DNA from: DATCYX01 sp963714425
Lineage (GTDB): Bacteria > Chloroflexota > Anaerolineae > Anaerolineales > UBA4823
Direction: 5' to 3'
NCBI GenBank assembly: GCA_963714425.1
Contig: CAVQOI010000006.1
Span: forward strand, 62,001 to 126,000
DNA: 64,000 bases
Each line of letters starts with the position of its first letter. Position 1 is the first letter of the stretch. The notes beneath the pieces were generated by a model that saw only the letters and a program-made list of their open reading frames with translations, searched no databases and was not told where the DNA came from. Below, one piece after another: positions 8,442 through 17,118 of this stretch. Made by a program: the position numbers and the translations under genes.

Positions 8442-9745
8442 AGCGAGCTGCGCTCATCCTGGTGGAGTTACTTATCGTAGTGCTGGCTGTTGGGGTTCGC
8501 TGGCCTGCGCCGGTATCCGCCGCTTCACCGCCGCCTTTTGAAGACCTTTTCCTGGCGCCTCTGGCGCAAAAGCCGCAGAACAACTGGCGCGTGTGCCGCG
8601 ACCTGGGCATCGGGAATGTGCCTGGGTTGGGCATCCGCCGTCAACGCTTTCGCCTGTGCCACAACGAAGGCTGGGAGGTTCTCGCTTATTGCTTGGAGCC
8701 CAACCTGCCCGCGCCGGCTGTGGGCACTCGCTGTACGCGCACCAGCGCTAACACATACGCCTGCGGCGGCGGTGTTCAGCGCCTGCGCGAATATTCCGTG
8801 GTAGAGACCCCTGGCCCTGAAAGCACACCAATCCCGGTGCCTACCGCCACCCCACAGCAGACCACCGCGCCTGCTCCAACAACCCCTCCGTCGGATACGA
8901 CGCCACCTGCCGAACAGCCTCCCGAGGAGAACCAGACCCCGGTTAGCCACCAGACCACTCCCCGTGTGCCCACCGGCGGGCGAGGCAACTTCGATTTGGG
9001 CTACCTGTTCAGCCTGGATTGGCTGGTGGAGCCCACCAGCACGCCTTTCCAGCCGCTGATTAAATCCCCCACACCTTTCCAGCCGCACGCTCCTACCCAG
9101 ATCCCACCCACCCAGGTCCCTCCTACCCCCGAGCCGCTGCAAGGGTTCTACGGCCTGGACCTGGCCGATCCTGGACATCGCGTGCGCATCCTGATCTACC
9201 CACCGAAGGCGGACGTCAACGCTGGCAAGCCGATCTCGATCTCGTTTTTACCCGGGCAATCCTGCAATTATGGCGACAACCGCGGCTGCGTGAACACCTA
9301 CCAGTCCGAGGCAGGGGGTGAGATCACCTTTGTATCTGTGCATTCGGGGATGGGTGGAGAGGGGCAGGCTTTCCGCCACGCCGTAGAGGGAACGGGGATC
9401 AACCGCGCTGGTCTTTCACTCAAAGAAGTGCGCCAGAACCTGCGGGCGCTGCACGGCGCTGAAGTGGTCATCCTGCAGGGCAAGCGCCGTTATGAGGGAT
9501 TCACCCTCAGTGTGGCCTCGCGCCTGCCAGCCAAATCCATGCGGGCTTACTTTAATTCCCCGATCTGGGATGCCCTGGACTTCGCTGCCCGCTTCGATGA
9601 GAAGCTGCTGGCGCTCTCCTACAGCGATCTTCCCCTGCTGGTGTTCGAGACTTGCGGCTGGAGGATGCCCGGTGAACCCATCGGTCGGGGGGTCACTGAT
9701 ACCACAGCTTCGGTGTACCTGGGAGTCATCCACAAAAAGCCCTGA
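8438..9745 (+). CDS. Secreted Pro/Thr-rich protein, possible sortase-like C-terminal domain
   Basis: A 435-residue exported protein. An N-terminal signal peptide (hydrophobic residues about 5-28) is followed by a small Cys-containing region (about 45-110), a Pro/Thr-rich linker (about 125-235) and a globular C-terminal domain. That domain contains FVSVHSGMG, a late LLVFETCGW and a following GRG. A His, then a Cys after a beta-strand, then an Arg is the order seen in sortases, so a sortase-like fold is possible but unproven. Overlap with hpt by 4 bp indicates co-transcription. Confidence 0.6.
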   Translation: MKRAALILVELLIVVLAVGVRWPAPVSAASPPPFEDLFLAPLAQKPQNNWRVCRDLGIGNVPGLGIRRQRFRLCHNEGWEVLAYCLEPNLPAPAVGTRCTRTSANTYACGGGVQRLREYSVVETPGPESTPIPVPTATPQQTTAPAPTTPPSDTTPPAEQPPEENQTPVSHQTTPRVPTGGRGNFDLGYLFSLDWLVEPTSTPFQPLIKSPTPFQPHAPTQIPPTQVPPTPEPLQGFYGLDLADPGHRVRILIYPPKADVNAGKPISISFLPGQSCNYGDNRGCVNTYQSEAGGEITFVSVHSGMGGEGQAFRHAVEGTGINRAGLSLKEVRQNLRALHGAEVVILQGKRRYEGFTLSVASRLPAKSMRAYFNSPIWDALDFAARFDEKLLALSYSDLPLLVFETCGWRMPGEPIGRGVTDTTASVYLGVIHKKP

Positions 9746-9747
9746 AC

Positions 9748-9775
9748 AAAAAACCCCTCTCCAAAAGGAGAGGGG
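9748..9775 (-). terminator. Intrinsic terminator of the cold-shock gene
   Basis: Perfect 9-bp stem CCCCTCTCC / GGAGAGGGG with an AAAA loop, flanked by six A residues on the plus-strand left side. This gives a U-run for transcripts on the minus strand. It lies 30 bp past the cold-shock stop codon and may also stop the plus-strand gene. Confidence 0.7.
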
Positions 9776-9804
9776 CAGAGGATAGTTACATATTCCGGCG
9801 GTTA

Positions 9805-10014
9805 TTAGACTGGCGTGACGTTCGCAGCCTGTAGCCCCTTGGGGCCTTCCTCAACGGAGAATTCCACTTTCTGGTCTTTCTCCAGGCGACGGTAACCGCT
9901 CATCTGGATGGCGGTGTAATGCACGAAAATATCGTCGCCGTCATCGCGCCCAAGGAAGCCGTAGCCTTTGGCCGCATTGAACCATTTGACTGTCCCAATA
10001 ATTCGCTCGCTCAT
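9805..10014 (-). CDS. Cold-shock protein (CSD)
   Basis: A 69-residue single OB-fold cold-shock domain protein, an RNA chaperone. It has the RNP1-like motif KGYGFLGRD and the RNP2-like motif DIFVHYTAI, with a C-terminal GPKGLQAANVTPV. The start at 10014 (MSERIIGTVKWFN) was chosen because it gives the family length and has GGAG 9 bases upstream. It has its own promoter and terminator. Confidence 0.93.
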   Translation of the reverse strand: MSERIIGTVKWFNAAKGYGFLGRDDGDDIFVHYTAIQMSGYRRLEKDQKVEFSVEEGPKGLQAANVTPV

Positions 10015-10075
10015 TTCTTCGATCTCCATCTTCTTACATGATATTACAGCCTCACAGGGCTGCACGACGCCGGTA

Positions 10076-10104
10076 AGATTATCATTTAAAAAGCGGCATG
10101 TCAA
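10076..10104 (-). promoter_or_regulatory. sigma70 promoter of the cold-shock gene
   Basis: On the minus strand, TTGACA (10104-10099), a 17-bp spacer and TAATCT (10081-10076). The predicted 5' leader is about 55 nt, shorter than the long thermoregulated leader of E. coli cspA. Confidence 0.65.
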
Positions 10105-10140
10105 GTGGGAAATTAGGGTGAGCCACAGCCTGCTTAAAGT

Positions 10141-10163
10141 CCCCCTTCCCTGAGGGAAGGGGG
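10141..10163. repeat. Hairpin CCCCCTTCCC / GGGAAGGGGG
   Basis: A 10-bp perfect inverted repeat with a 3-base loop, between the cold-shock promoter and the end of the CopD-like gene. There is no T-run on either side, so it is not a classical terminator. Confidence 0.4.
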
Positions 10164-10221
10164 CAGGGGGATGGGTAAAGAACAGGGCTTACTCGACTTA
10201 ATAAAATCCGTGTAGGGTGAG

Positions 10222-10731
10222 TTAAGAGACGCGCGCCAGGGCAGTTAAAGCCAGGATCACGATCCCCAAGATCAAATTCAGGCGTACCAGGCGCACTTCC
10301 TGCTGCTGAAATCCTTGCAGAGCGCCACCCGCTGGCTGGTCCAAGCGTTGCAGGGCGAGGCGGCGCAGCCGGGGTAGTAATCCCCAGGTCAGGTAGGCGC
10401 TGGTGGCTGCCAGGGCGGCAAATACGATGTGCTTCAACAATATGGCAAGCGCCCAGCGGCTCTCTATCGCCAGGAAACCGGAGTAATTAGGGCTGGCGGT
10501 CATTTGGAATAGTCCCGTGAAGAGAAGCACCGCCAAACATAGCCAGCCCAGTGGATCCAGGCGGCGTTGCATGCCTTCCAGCAGGCGGCTGTAGCTACCC
10601 GCCTCCAGGCTGCTGCGCGCCGCGGGGAGCACGAACAGCGCCAGGGCTGCCAGCCCGCCGATCCAGACAACGGTGGCGAGCATATGCAGCCAGTAGATCA
10701 CGGTGAGTGCCCAATCAGGGGGCTGGGCCAT
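10222..10731 (-). CDS. CopD-like integral membrane protein
   Basis: A 169-residue protein with four predicted membrane helices. The opening segment IYWLHMLATVVWIGG (His in the first helix before a WIGG turn) matches the CopD copper-resistance membrane domain, and a later helix contains LLKHIVFAALAATSAYLTW. The family is linked to copper handling or haem-type redox membrane proteins, but no copper gene is adjacent. It follows the TPR protein gene by 3 bp, so the pair is probably one transcript. Confidence 0.72.
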   Translation of the reverse strand: MAQPPDWALTVIYWLHMLATVVWIGGLAALALFVLPAARSSLEAGSYSRLLEGMQRRLDPLGWLCLAVLLFTGLFQMTASPNYSGFLAIESRWALAILLKHIVFAALAATSAYLTWGLLPRLRRLALQRLDQPAGGALQGFQQQEVRLVRLNLILGIVILALTALARVS

Positions 10732-10734
10732 ACG

Positions 10735-12033
10735 CTAGGGGCTGGGGGTTCCCTCAGGGGGTGGCTCTGTGGAGACGACTTCAGTCGTCGGCGTGGGTTG
10801 GGGGGGTGGTTCCGTGGTTGCAGCCGGCTGGGTTTCCTGGGTAGGCTGACTGCCGCCGGTGTCGGTCTCCTCGCCTGAGTCCCCATCGCAGACACTCGCC
10901 GCCTGATCGTACAATGCTTGCCCTCGCTCGTCGGGTCCCATCGAGAGCGCCAGCTCAAGTTGGGATTTGGCGCTGCACCATTCGGTCTGCTCAATCAGGT
11001 CCTCGCCATACCCGATCAGCGCCAGGCGGTAGCGCTGGGCGGCAGTCCAGCCGGAGCCGTCGCTCAGGTTGGGTAAAGCCGGGGCGATCTGGGCGAAATA
11101 GAACACCGCTTGGGACCAATCCAGCTCCCAAAAGCTTGCCCCTGTGAGATACAGCCGCGCCCAATCCTGAAGGGAGCGCGAATCAAAATCCAGGTAGCCG
11201 AACTGCGCCGCGATGGTCAGGTCGTAGATGCCGCCTTCCAGGTCCGCACCAAGGATCTTGTCCTTGCCGCGGTTGCGGAAGGCGACGAAGAGCATATCGT
11301 CCACCCACACAGGCTGGAAGTTGGGATCAGCCTTGCGCAGCGCCAGCAGGGTATCGATGGCAGCGCTCCAATTTGAATTCGCCAGGTCTTGCTGCGCCTG
11401 AGAAAAGAGCTGGTCGACATTGCGCGTATCCGGTGTGGGCGTCAGGGTGGGCGTGGGCACAATCGTGGGCGTGGCTGTGGCGTTGAGCAGCATGAGCACG
11501 TCTGCCAGCTTCTCGGTGACGCCTGGGAATCCTGGGTCGAGCTCGATGACGTACTCGAAGCGCTGGCGGGCTCTGTCGTAGTTCCCGGCTTCCATGTCTT
11601 GTAACCCCAGCTGGAACTGCTCAGCAGCAGTCGATGATTTCTGGACGATTTCGGCCTGTTTGCGCAGGCGGATGCCTTCGTTGTAGCCGCCAAAGGCGCT
11701 CAGTACGCCGATCAGGAGCAAACCCAGCAGCCCCAGCAGTGACCAGCTCGCCGCAGGTGGGAGGCGGAAGCGTCGTTTGGCCTTCTCGACGGGTGGAGGC
11801 GGGGGCGGGGGTTCCTGGCGGGTCTGAACTGGCACGGTGGCGTCATAGTCTGGCTGGCTTTCTGAAACAGTGAAAACCTCCACCGGCTGGGTAGGATCGA
11901 AAGCCGGTCCATCCTCTTGCGGTTGCTCTAAGCTGGTAGGCTGCGTATCGCTGAGATCGAATGGAACGGATTCTTCAGGTTGTACAGGCGTAGGCCTGGT
12001 CTCATCAGGGTTGGAATTTTCCATGGCGATCAT
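10735..12033 (-). CDS. Membrane-anchored TPR protein
   Basis: About 430 residues: an acidic, Pro/Thr/Gln-rich cytosolic N-terminus, one membrane helix (ASWSLLGLLGLLLIGVLSAF), then TPR-like helical repeats and a Pro/Thr-rich tail. The first repeat contains QFELGLQ-like and RQRFEYVIELDPGFPG pairs. The reading frame extends upstream through repeat DNA, so ATG at 12033 or 12024 is taken as start. No enzyme motif is seen; the family usually serves as a protein-protein scaffold. The CopD-like gene lies 3 bp downstream. Confidence 0.66.
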   Translation of the reverse strand: MIAMENSNPDETRPTPVQPEESVPFDLSDTQPTSLEQPQEDGPAFDPTQPVEVFTVSESQPDYDATVPVQTRQEPPPPPPPVEKAKRRFRLPPAASWSLLGLLGLLLIGVLSAFGGYNEGIRLRKQAEIVQKSSTAAEQFQLGLQDMEAGNYDRARQRFEYVIELDPGFPGVTEKLADVLMLLNATATPTIVPTPTLTPTPDTRNVDQLFSQAQQDLANSNWSAAIDTLLALRKADPNFQPVWVDDMLFVAFRNRGKDKILGADLEGGIYDLTIAAQFGYLDFDSRSLQDWARLYLTGASFWELDWSQAVFYFAQIAPALPNLSDGSGWTAAQRYRLALIGYGEDLIEQTEWCSAKSQLELALSMGPDERGQALYDQAASVCDGDSGEETDTGGSQPTQETQPAATTEPPPQPTPTTEVVSTEPPPEGTPSP

Positions 12034-12047
12034 TATACCGCAGAGCA

Positions 12048-12173
12048 GCGGCAGGATTGGGGAGTAGAGAATGGATAATGGAGAATTGTCATACCACTGG
12101 ATGGTGTTCTGGTTTCTACTCTCTAATCTCCACTCTCCTATCTCATCCCCCCGACCCCTAAATCCCGCCTTAC
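12048..12173. repeat. Purine/pyrimidine low-complexity inverted pair
   Basis: A purine-rich arm (GGGGAGTAGAGAATGGATAA) is followed after about 45 bp by a pyrimidine-rich arm (TCTACTCTCTAATCTCCACT), an imperfect large inverted repeat. Related tracts occur near 13690, 32176-32327 and 37551-37677. Confidence 0.45.
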
Positions 12174-12209
12174 CCCTCACCATTCACTCATCTGGTATAT
12201 AATTTCTGC

Positions 12210-12644
12210 ATGCCTCAATACCGCTATTACCATCCCATCGAAGTGCGCTACGGCGACCTGGACCCGCAGGGGCACCTCAACAACGCCAGGTACCTGACCT
12301 TCATGGAGCAGGCCCGCATCCACTACTTCCAGCATTTGGGCTTGTGGAACGGCGGCTCCTTCATGAACTTGGGCGTGATCCTGGCGAGCATCCAAATCGA
12401 CTTCCGCAACCCGGTGCAGTTCGGGCAGCCGGTGCGGGTGGGCGTACGCACCTCGCGCCTGGGTGAGAAGAGCCTGGAGACGCAGCACGTGATCGAAGAC
12501 GCCCGCAAAGGGCAGGTGCTGGCAGAGGCTTCTGCGGTGCTGGTGGCGTACGATTACCATAAAGGCCAGTCGATTCCTGTCCCGGATGATTGGCGTAGGG
12601 TAATTCTTGAGTTCGAAAATCTTCCAAGGAACGAATCTGCATGA
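12210..12644 (+). CDS. Acyl-CoA thioesterase (4HBT hotdog fold)
   Basis: A 144-residue single hotdog-domain thioesterase of the 4-hydroxybenzoyl-CoA/YbgC type. The signature VRYGDLDPQGHLNNARYLTFMEQAR contains the catalytic Asp and the Gly/His/Asn turn. The substrate acyl-CoA is unknown. The stop overlaps the start of the M42 peptidase by 4 bp (ATGA), indicating an operon. Confidence 0.88.
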   Translation: MPQYRYYHPIEVRYGDLDPQGHLNNARYLTFMEQARIHYFQHLGLWNGGSFMNLGVILASIQIDFRNPVQFGQPVRVGVRTSRLGEKSLETQHVIEDARKGQVLAEASAVLVAYDYHKGQSIPVPDDWRRVILEFENLPRNESA

Positions 12645-13699
12645 CCCCTCTCCCTCTCATAGACAATGACTATCTCCTCTCCACTCTCACCGATCTTCTC
12701 AACACCCCTAGTCCGACCGGCTACGCCCAGCGCGCCATCGATCTGACCCACGCAGCGCTGGAAGCCTTCCCACCTCTGAAGCTGAGGCGTACGCGCAAGG
12801 GCGCCCTGGCAGCCACGTGGCCCGGCGCTCGCTCCGATGCACCCCGCGCCCTGACCGCCCACGCCGACACGCTGGGCGCTATGGTGAAGGAGATCAAAGC
12901 CAACGGCAGGTTGAAGCTGACCAAGATCGGCGGCTACGCCTGGGGCACGGTGGAAGGCGAGGGTGTCACCGTATTCACCCGCGCGGGGAAGACGATCCGC
13001 GGGGCGCTGCTGCTTACCAAATCGTCGGTGCACGTGTTCGGCGCGAAAGTGAAAGAGACCGAGCGCGAGGATGAGAATATGGAGGTGCGCCTGGATGCCC
13101 GCACTACCAGCGCGGCGGACACGCGCGCATTAGGCGTCGAGGTGGGCGACTTCGTAGCCTTCGACCCGCGCCTGGAGCTGGTGGATGGCTTCGTGCGCTC
13201 GCGCCACCTGGACGATAAGGCCTGCGTGGCGTGCATCCTGGCGGCGGTCAAAGCGCTGCACGATGCCAACCTGCAGCCATCCCAGGACACGCATCTATTG
13301 ATCAGCAACTATGAGGAGGTCGGGCACGGGGCGGCGGCGGGCATCCCTCCCGAAGTGACCGAGCTGCTCACTGTGGATATGGCTGCTGTGGGCGAAGGGC
13401 AGACCTCGGACGAATTCCACGCCTCCCTGTGTGTGAAGGATTCGGGAGGACCGTACCACCACCTCATGAGCCAGCGCCTGCGCCAGCTTGCCGAAGCGCA
13501 CGGCATCCCATACAAGGTGGATATTTATCCCTCTTACGGCTCCGACGGCGAAGCCTACTGGCGCGCCGGCGGCGACGTGGCGGTAGCGCTGATTGGGCCG
13601 GGCGTGGACGCATCGCATAACTACGAGCGCACGCACATGGAGGCGCTCGAGGCGACGACGAGATGGTTGGTGGCTTATTTGCTGGAAGAGGGAGAGTAG
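12641..13699 (+). CDS. M42-family aminopeptidase/peptidase
   Basis: A 352-residue dizinc peptidase of the M42 (glutamyl aminopeptidase/endoglucanase-annotated) family; cytosolic. Metal and catalytic residues appear in order: LTAHADTLG (His and Asp), RHLDDKACV (bridging Asp), NYEEVGHGA (catalytic Glu and metal Glu), LTVDMAAVG (Asp) and, near the end, YERTHMEAL (His). The insert domain with GRLKLTKIGGYAW and the beta-rich GVTVFTRAGK segment fits the family. It is coupled to the thioesterase upstream. Confidence 0.9.
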   Translation: MTPLPLIDNDYLLSTLTDLLNTPSPTGYAQRAIDLTHAALEAFPPLKLRRTRKGALAATWPGARSDAPRALTAHADTLGAMVKEIKANGRLKLTKIGGYAWGTVEGEGVTVFTRAGKTIRGALLLTKSSVHVFGAKVKETEREDENMEVRLDARTTSAADTRALGVEVGDFVAFDPRLELVDGFVRSRHLDDKACVACILAAVKALHDANLQPSQDTHLLISNYEEVGHGAAAGIPPEVTELLTVDMAAVGEGQTSDEFHASLCVKDSGGPYHHLMSQRLRQLAEAHGIPYKVDIYPSYGSDGEAYWRAGGDVAVALIGPGVDASHNYERTHMEALEATTRWLVAYLLEEGE

Positions 13700-13795
13700 A
13701 GAATTGAGAGGAGTCAGGGGAGAAGGCGATAAGTTTATTGATGGGTCTTCCTGCATGCGGGTTTGATTTGATATTTGTGTACACAGTAGACACTA

Positions 13796-13824
13796 TTGAC
13801 CTTGTGGTCACTTTGTGCTATACT
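13796..13824 (+). promoter_or_regulatory. Promoter and operator of the toxin-antitoxin pair
   Basis: TTGACC, 17-bp spacer, TATACT, 30 bp upstream of the antitoxin start. An inverted repeat TGACC-TTGT-GGTCA covers the -35 box and a TGTGTACACA palindrome lies just upstream. This is the arrangement expected for antitoxin autorepression (inference). Confidence 0.65.
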
Positions 13825-13853
13825 CCACTCCGGATACGAAGTGGAGGTGCCAT

Positions 13854-14141
13854 ATGACCATTGTGATTGGCGCACGTGAAGCCCGGCGCCGTTTTGCTGA
13901 TTTGCTCGGACGTGTTGGTTACGGTGGAGAGATTGCCATCGTTGAGCGCTCGGGTAAACCCATGGTAGCGCTCATTCCTGTAGATGTCTATGAACGATTA
14001 ATTGCTGAACGAGAAAAACGTTTCCAGGTACTTGACCGCATTCGCAGTAAATTAACGGACTTTCCAGAAGAAGAAGTTGAAAATGACATCAACCAGGCAA
14101 TCGATGCTCTAAGAGGGCGCGATGCTGCGAGCGGTGATTGA
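13854..14141 (+). CDS. Phd/YefM-type antitoxin
   Basis: A 95-residue protein of the Phd/YefM family: an N-terminal DNA-binding fold (IGAREARRRFADLLGRV, IAIVERSGKPMVALIPVDVYERL) followed by an acidic helical tail that would wrap the toxin. ATG at 13854 was chosen over the upstream in-frame ATG because GGAGGT lies 5 bases before it. The stop codon lies inside the PIN toxin gene (20-bp overlap). The pair would be autoregulated from the promoter at 13796. Confidence 0.88.
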   Translation: MTIVIGAREARRRFADLLGRVGYGGEIAIVERSGKPMVALIPVDVYERLIAEREKRFQVLDRIRSKLTDFPEEEVENDINQAIDALRGRDAASGD

Positions 14142-14550
14142 CACAAACATAATCGTCAGCGGCATATTGAGTCAAAAAGGAGCGCCTGCCGAGATTCTAA
14201 ATGCCTGGCGTGAAAGACGCTTTTTGTTGGTTTCTTCACCTGCCATCCTGCTCGAGGTTCAAGCCGTCCTGCAGTATCCACGTGTTCGCAAGAAATACCT
14301 GCTGGTAGATGAAGAGATCGTTCAAATCATTCGCCTGCTCGAGCACGATGCCTTACTCGTGCCAGGAGGAGTAGATGTCGCTGGGAGCATCCCAGCTGAT
14401 GCGAAGGATGAGATGTTCCTTGCATGCGCCCTCGACGGTCAGGCGAATTTGATCGTAAGTGGCGATCACCACTTGTTAGACCTGGGCGTTTACCAGGATA
14501 TCCCGATTGTCTCTGCCCGCCAGTTTTTAGAGCATTTGGAACCAGAATAA
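14122..14550 (+). CDS. PIN-domain toxin
   Basis: A 142-residue putative ribonuclease toxin of the PIN family. The active-site acids are visible: VIDTNIIVSG (first Asp), LLEVQAVLQYP (Glu) and DAKDEMFLACALDG with IVSGDHHLL (later Asps). The family cleaves RNA and is neutralised by its partner. The gene starts within the antitoxin gene, so the two are translated together. Substrate RNA unknown. Confidence 0.88.
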   Translation: MLRAVIDTNIIVSGILSQKGAPAEILNAWRERRFLLVSSPAILLEVQAVLQYPRVRKKYLLVDEEIVQIIRLLEHDALLVPGGVDVAGSIPADAKDEMFLACALDGQANLIVSGDHHLLDLGVYQDIPIVSARQFLEHLEPE

Positions 14551-14603
14551 TTTCAAAATCAGGTTATCGATAATTTGCTACCAAAGCGTTCAGGGAAATT
14601 CTA

Positions 14604-15617
14604 ATGACTTCTCTATTGATCGACGCCACCCTCCCCCCGGTTCCCATTTCTGATGTCCCTGCGCTGGCGCGGGCTGCCGAGGCGCTGGGCTTCGATGCCC
14701 TTTGGTCCACAGAGACTCTGCATGATCCCTTTCTGCCGGGAGCGCTGATCGCAGAGCACACCCAGCGCCTGCACTTCGGAACTGCAGTAGCCATTGCCTT
14801 CGCCCGCAGCCCGGCAACCCTGGCATATACCGCCTGGGACCTGGCGCAGGCCTCTGGCGGGCGCTTCATCCTCGGCTTGGGGACGCAGGTGAAGGCGCAT
14901 ATCGAACGGCGCTTTGGCATGCCCTGGCCCGAATCGGTGGTGGGCAAGCTGCGCGAGCAGATCGAGGCGCTGCGCGCCTTCTGGCACGCCTGGCAGAGCG
15001 GCGAGCCGCTCAACTACCGCGGGGAGTATTACAAGCTCACCTTGATGTCGCCCTTCTTCAACCCCGGTCGGATCTCTAACCCGAATATCCCCATCTACAT
15101 CGCAGGGGTGAACACAGGGCTGGCGCGCCTGGCTGGGGAGAGCGCGGATGGCTTTCACGTGCACCCATTGCACACGCAGCGCTATCTGCAAGAGGTAATC
15201 CTGCCAGCGATCCAGCAGGGCGCCGAGAAGTCTGGGCGCGGCCGGGCGAAGGTGGCGGTCTCGGTCACGGCTTTGGTCGTTTGCAGCCCGGAGGATGACC
15301 TGTTCGTACGCTCGCAGATCGCCTTCTACGCATCCACACCTTCCTATCGTGCAGTGATGGCGCTGCATGGCTGGGAGGAGGTCGCCGCGCGACTCTCGAA
15401 GCACGCCTCGCGAGGCGAATGGGGCGAGATGCCCAGCCTGATCAGCGATGAGATGCTGGCGACTTTTGCAGTCGTCGCTACACTGGACGAGCTCCCCGCT
15501 GCTTTGAGGCAACGCTACGCGGGATTGGCGGACCGCCTGGGGCTGTACATTCCCTTCCAGCCCGGCCAGCGGGATGAGCTATGGAAGAGGTTTGTTTCAC
15601 TCCGGCACGAGGTGTAA
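14604..15617 (+). CDS. LLM-class flavin-dependent oxidoreductase
   Basis: A 337-residue bacterial-luciferase-like oxidoreductase, with a TIM-barrel fold binding FMN or F420. It has LARAAEALGFDALWSTETLHDPF at the N-terminus, then LHFGTAVAIAFARSPATLA and FILGLGTQVKAHIERRFGMP, and IPIYIAGVNTGLARLAGE later. This resembles the F420-dependent subfamily. The substrate is not deducible. It follows the toxin gene by 53 bp without clear functional link. Confidence 0.86.
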   Translation: MTSLLIDATLPPVPISDVPALARAAEALGFDALWSTETLHDPFLPGALIAEHTQRLHFGTAVAIAFARSPATLAYTAWDLAQASGGRFILGLGTQVKAHIERRFGMPWPESVVGKLREQIEALRAFWHAWQSGEPLNYRGEYYKLTLMSPFFNPGRISNPNIPIYIAGVNTGLARLAGESADGFHVHPLHTQRYLQEVILPAIQQGAEKSGRGRAKVAVSVTALVVCSPEDDLFVRSQIAFYASTPSYRAVMALHGWEEVAARLSKHASRGEWGEMPSLISDEMLATFAVVATLDELPAALRQRYAGLADRLGLYIPFQPGQRDELWKRFVSLRHEV

Positions 15618-15721
15618 CGCCAATCGCGCGAACGAGACGAATATTACACCTCCCAACCTGAAGCAAAGACGACCTTGGCATTATCCGTTTGGTGTAGGAA
15701 CTCGCGCAGGGGAGAGTGATT

Positions 15722-16393
15722 GTGGACGAAGAATTAATGTACACCAAGGAGCGCCAGCGCATGGTGGATGAGCAGCTCGTCGAGCGGCATCTCAGCGATG
15801 AGCGTGTGCTTCAGGTGATGCGCGAGGTGCCTCGCCACCGTTTCGTCCCTCCAGAGTACCGACATCATGCCTATAGCGATGGCCCACTGCCCATCGGAAG
15901 CGGGCAGACCATCTCACAGCCCTACATTGTCGCCTTGATGACTCAGCTGCTGAACCTGAAAGGGGATGAACGCGTGCTGGAAGTGGGCACAGGCTCTGGC
16001 TACCAGGCGGCAGTGCTGGGACGGCTGGCGAAGGAAGTGCACACCATTGAGCGCCACGACAAACTGGCCGAGCAGGCCGGCGCTGTACTGCAGGAGCTGG
16101 GCTTGAGCAACGTGCACGTACATATCGGAGATGGCTCGATGGGTCTGCCCGAGCTGGCCCCTTTTCAGGCTATCCTGGTTACCGCGGCTGCTCCGGATGC
16201 GCCTAAAGCCCTGATGGAACAGCTCGACCAGGGTGGGCGCCTGGTTGTGCCAGTAGGAGGGCGAATGAGCCAGTTCCTGGAGCGCTGGGAGCGCCGCGGC
16301 GCCAGCTTCGAGCAGGATACGGGCGTGCCAGTCGCATTCGTGCCCCTGCGCGGCAAATATGGGTGGAAAGAGGATGGGTGGGAAGTATATTAA
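15722..16393 (+). CDS. pcm: Protein-L-isoaspartate O-methyltransferase
   Basis: Repairs isoaspartyl residues in aged proteins by SAM-dependent methylation; cytosolic. It shows the family blocks RHRFVPPEYRHHAYSDGPLPIGSGQTISQP, with the substrate-binding Ser/Gln-rich loop, and VLEVGTGSGYQAAVLG (SAM motif I). The start is a GTG at 15722, preceded at a 7-base gap by AGGGGAG; another GTG at 15716 is too close to that site. About 223 residues, normal for the family. Confidence 0.92.
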   Translation: MDEELMYTKERQRMVDEQLVERHLSDERVLQVMREVPRHRFVPPEYRHHAYSDGPLPIGSGQTISQPYIVALMTQLLNLKGDERVLEVGTGSGYQAAVLGRLAKEVHTIERHDKLAEQAGAVLQELGLSNVHVHIGDGSMGLPELAPFQAILVTAAAPDAPKALMEQLDQGGRLVVPVGGRMSQFLERWERRGASFEQDTGVPVAFVPLRGKYGWKEDGWEVY

Positions 16394-16399
16394 TAGGGA

Positions 16400-16424
16400 A
16401 GTGTGATGAGTGAATAGTGAGGGT
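16400..16424. repeat. Heptamer-type repeat fragment
   Basis: GTGTGATGAGTGAATAGTGAGG, directly behind pcm: the same AGTGAAT word as at 6219 and 32176. Confidence 0.4.
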
Positions 16425-16514
16425 TTGGATGTCGGGAGTGTCCTACCAGAAGCATGATAGGACTTAGGAATTATCAGGGTGCGGTTAGACGTGACGAAAT
16501 TGGAGTAGTGAAAC

Positions 16515-16841
16515 TTGAACCTGACAGGAGTTTATTTTGGGCTTTTCATGCTGTTTTGTATCGGCTTCGGGTTCCTGTGGGTGATCCGCTTGGAGTACGC
16601 CGTGGGTGCGCGAGCCTGGAAGGCGGTGCTGGCGATCGGATTGCTGATTTGCCTGGGGTCGCTGCTGGCGCCGACGTTCGTCATCTCAGCGATGATGGGC
16701 GTCTTCGGTGGGTCGGTGGTTTGGGGCGCCACCGAGCTGCCAGCCCAGACTGAGCGCGTGCGCCGCGGTTTGTTCCCGGCGAATCCCAGACGCAAGGATC
16801 ACCAGGAGTACAAGTACCCGCCGGGAGGCTTTGAGCCATGA
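16515..16841 (+). CDS. Small membrane protein (DUF4491-like)
   Basis: A 108-residue protein with about three membrane segments. The pattern NLTGVYFGLFMLFCIGF, then IRLEYAVGARAWKAVLA, then VFGGSVVWGATEL and RVRRGLFPANPRRK resembles DUF4491 proteins as I remember them. The start is a TTG at 16515 with GGAG nine bases upstream. The stop overlaps the next gene by 4 bp (ATGA), so the two small membrane proteins probably work together. Function unknown. Confidence 0.62.
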   Translation: MNLTGVYFGLFMLFCIGFGFLWVIRLEYAVGARAWKAVLAIGLLICLGSLLAPTFVISAMMGVFGGSVVWGATELPAQTERVRRGLFPANPRRKDHQEYKYPPGGFEP

Positions 16842-17101
16842 GCTTGCACTGGGCTGGGCTGGTCCTCGCCTCGGTCACCTTTGCCACGATTGCCATCGGG
16901 CACGTGATGGTGAGATGGCTGCACGCCCGTTTTGGCACTCGTCCGGCCCTTCCCCTGTTTCTGGTTGGGACAGCAGTCCTGGTCGCCTCTCTGGCGGCGA
17001 TCGATGACCTGCTCTCCGCCGCATTAGGAATCACTGCCATCACCCTCCTCTGGGATGGGGTGGAGATCTTCCGCCAGGAAAAGAGAAGCAGACGCGAATG
17101 A
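16838..17101 (+). CDS. Small membrane protein, unknown
   Basis: An 87-residue protein with two or three membrane helices and a basic tail (FRQEKRSRRE). It is translationally coupled to the DUF4491-like gene by a 4-bp overlap and followed by a strong terminator. No family recognised. Confidence 0.62.
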   Translation: MSLHWAGLVLASVTFATIAIGHVMVRWLHARFGTRPALPLFLVGTAVLVASLAAIDDLLSAALGITAITLLWDGVEIFRQEKRSRRE

Positions 17102-17118
17102 ACCTTGTGAGTGTTACG

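Noticed and set aside
14613..15512. 299-codon minus-strand frame opposite the LLM oxidoreductase
   Set aside because: Shadow of a well-supported gene; Cys/His/Arg-rich composition typical of antisense.
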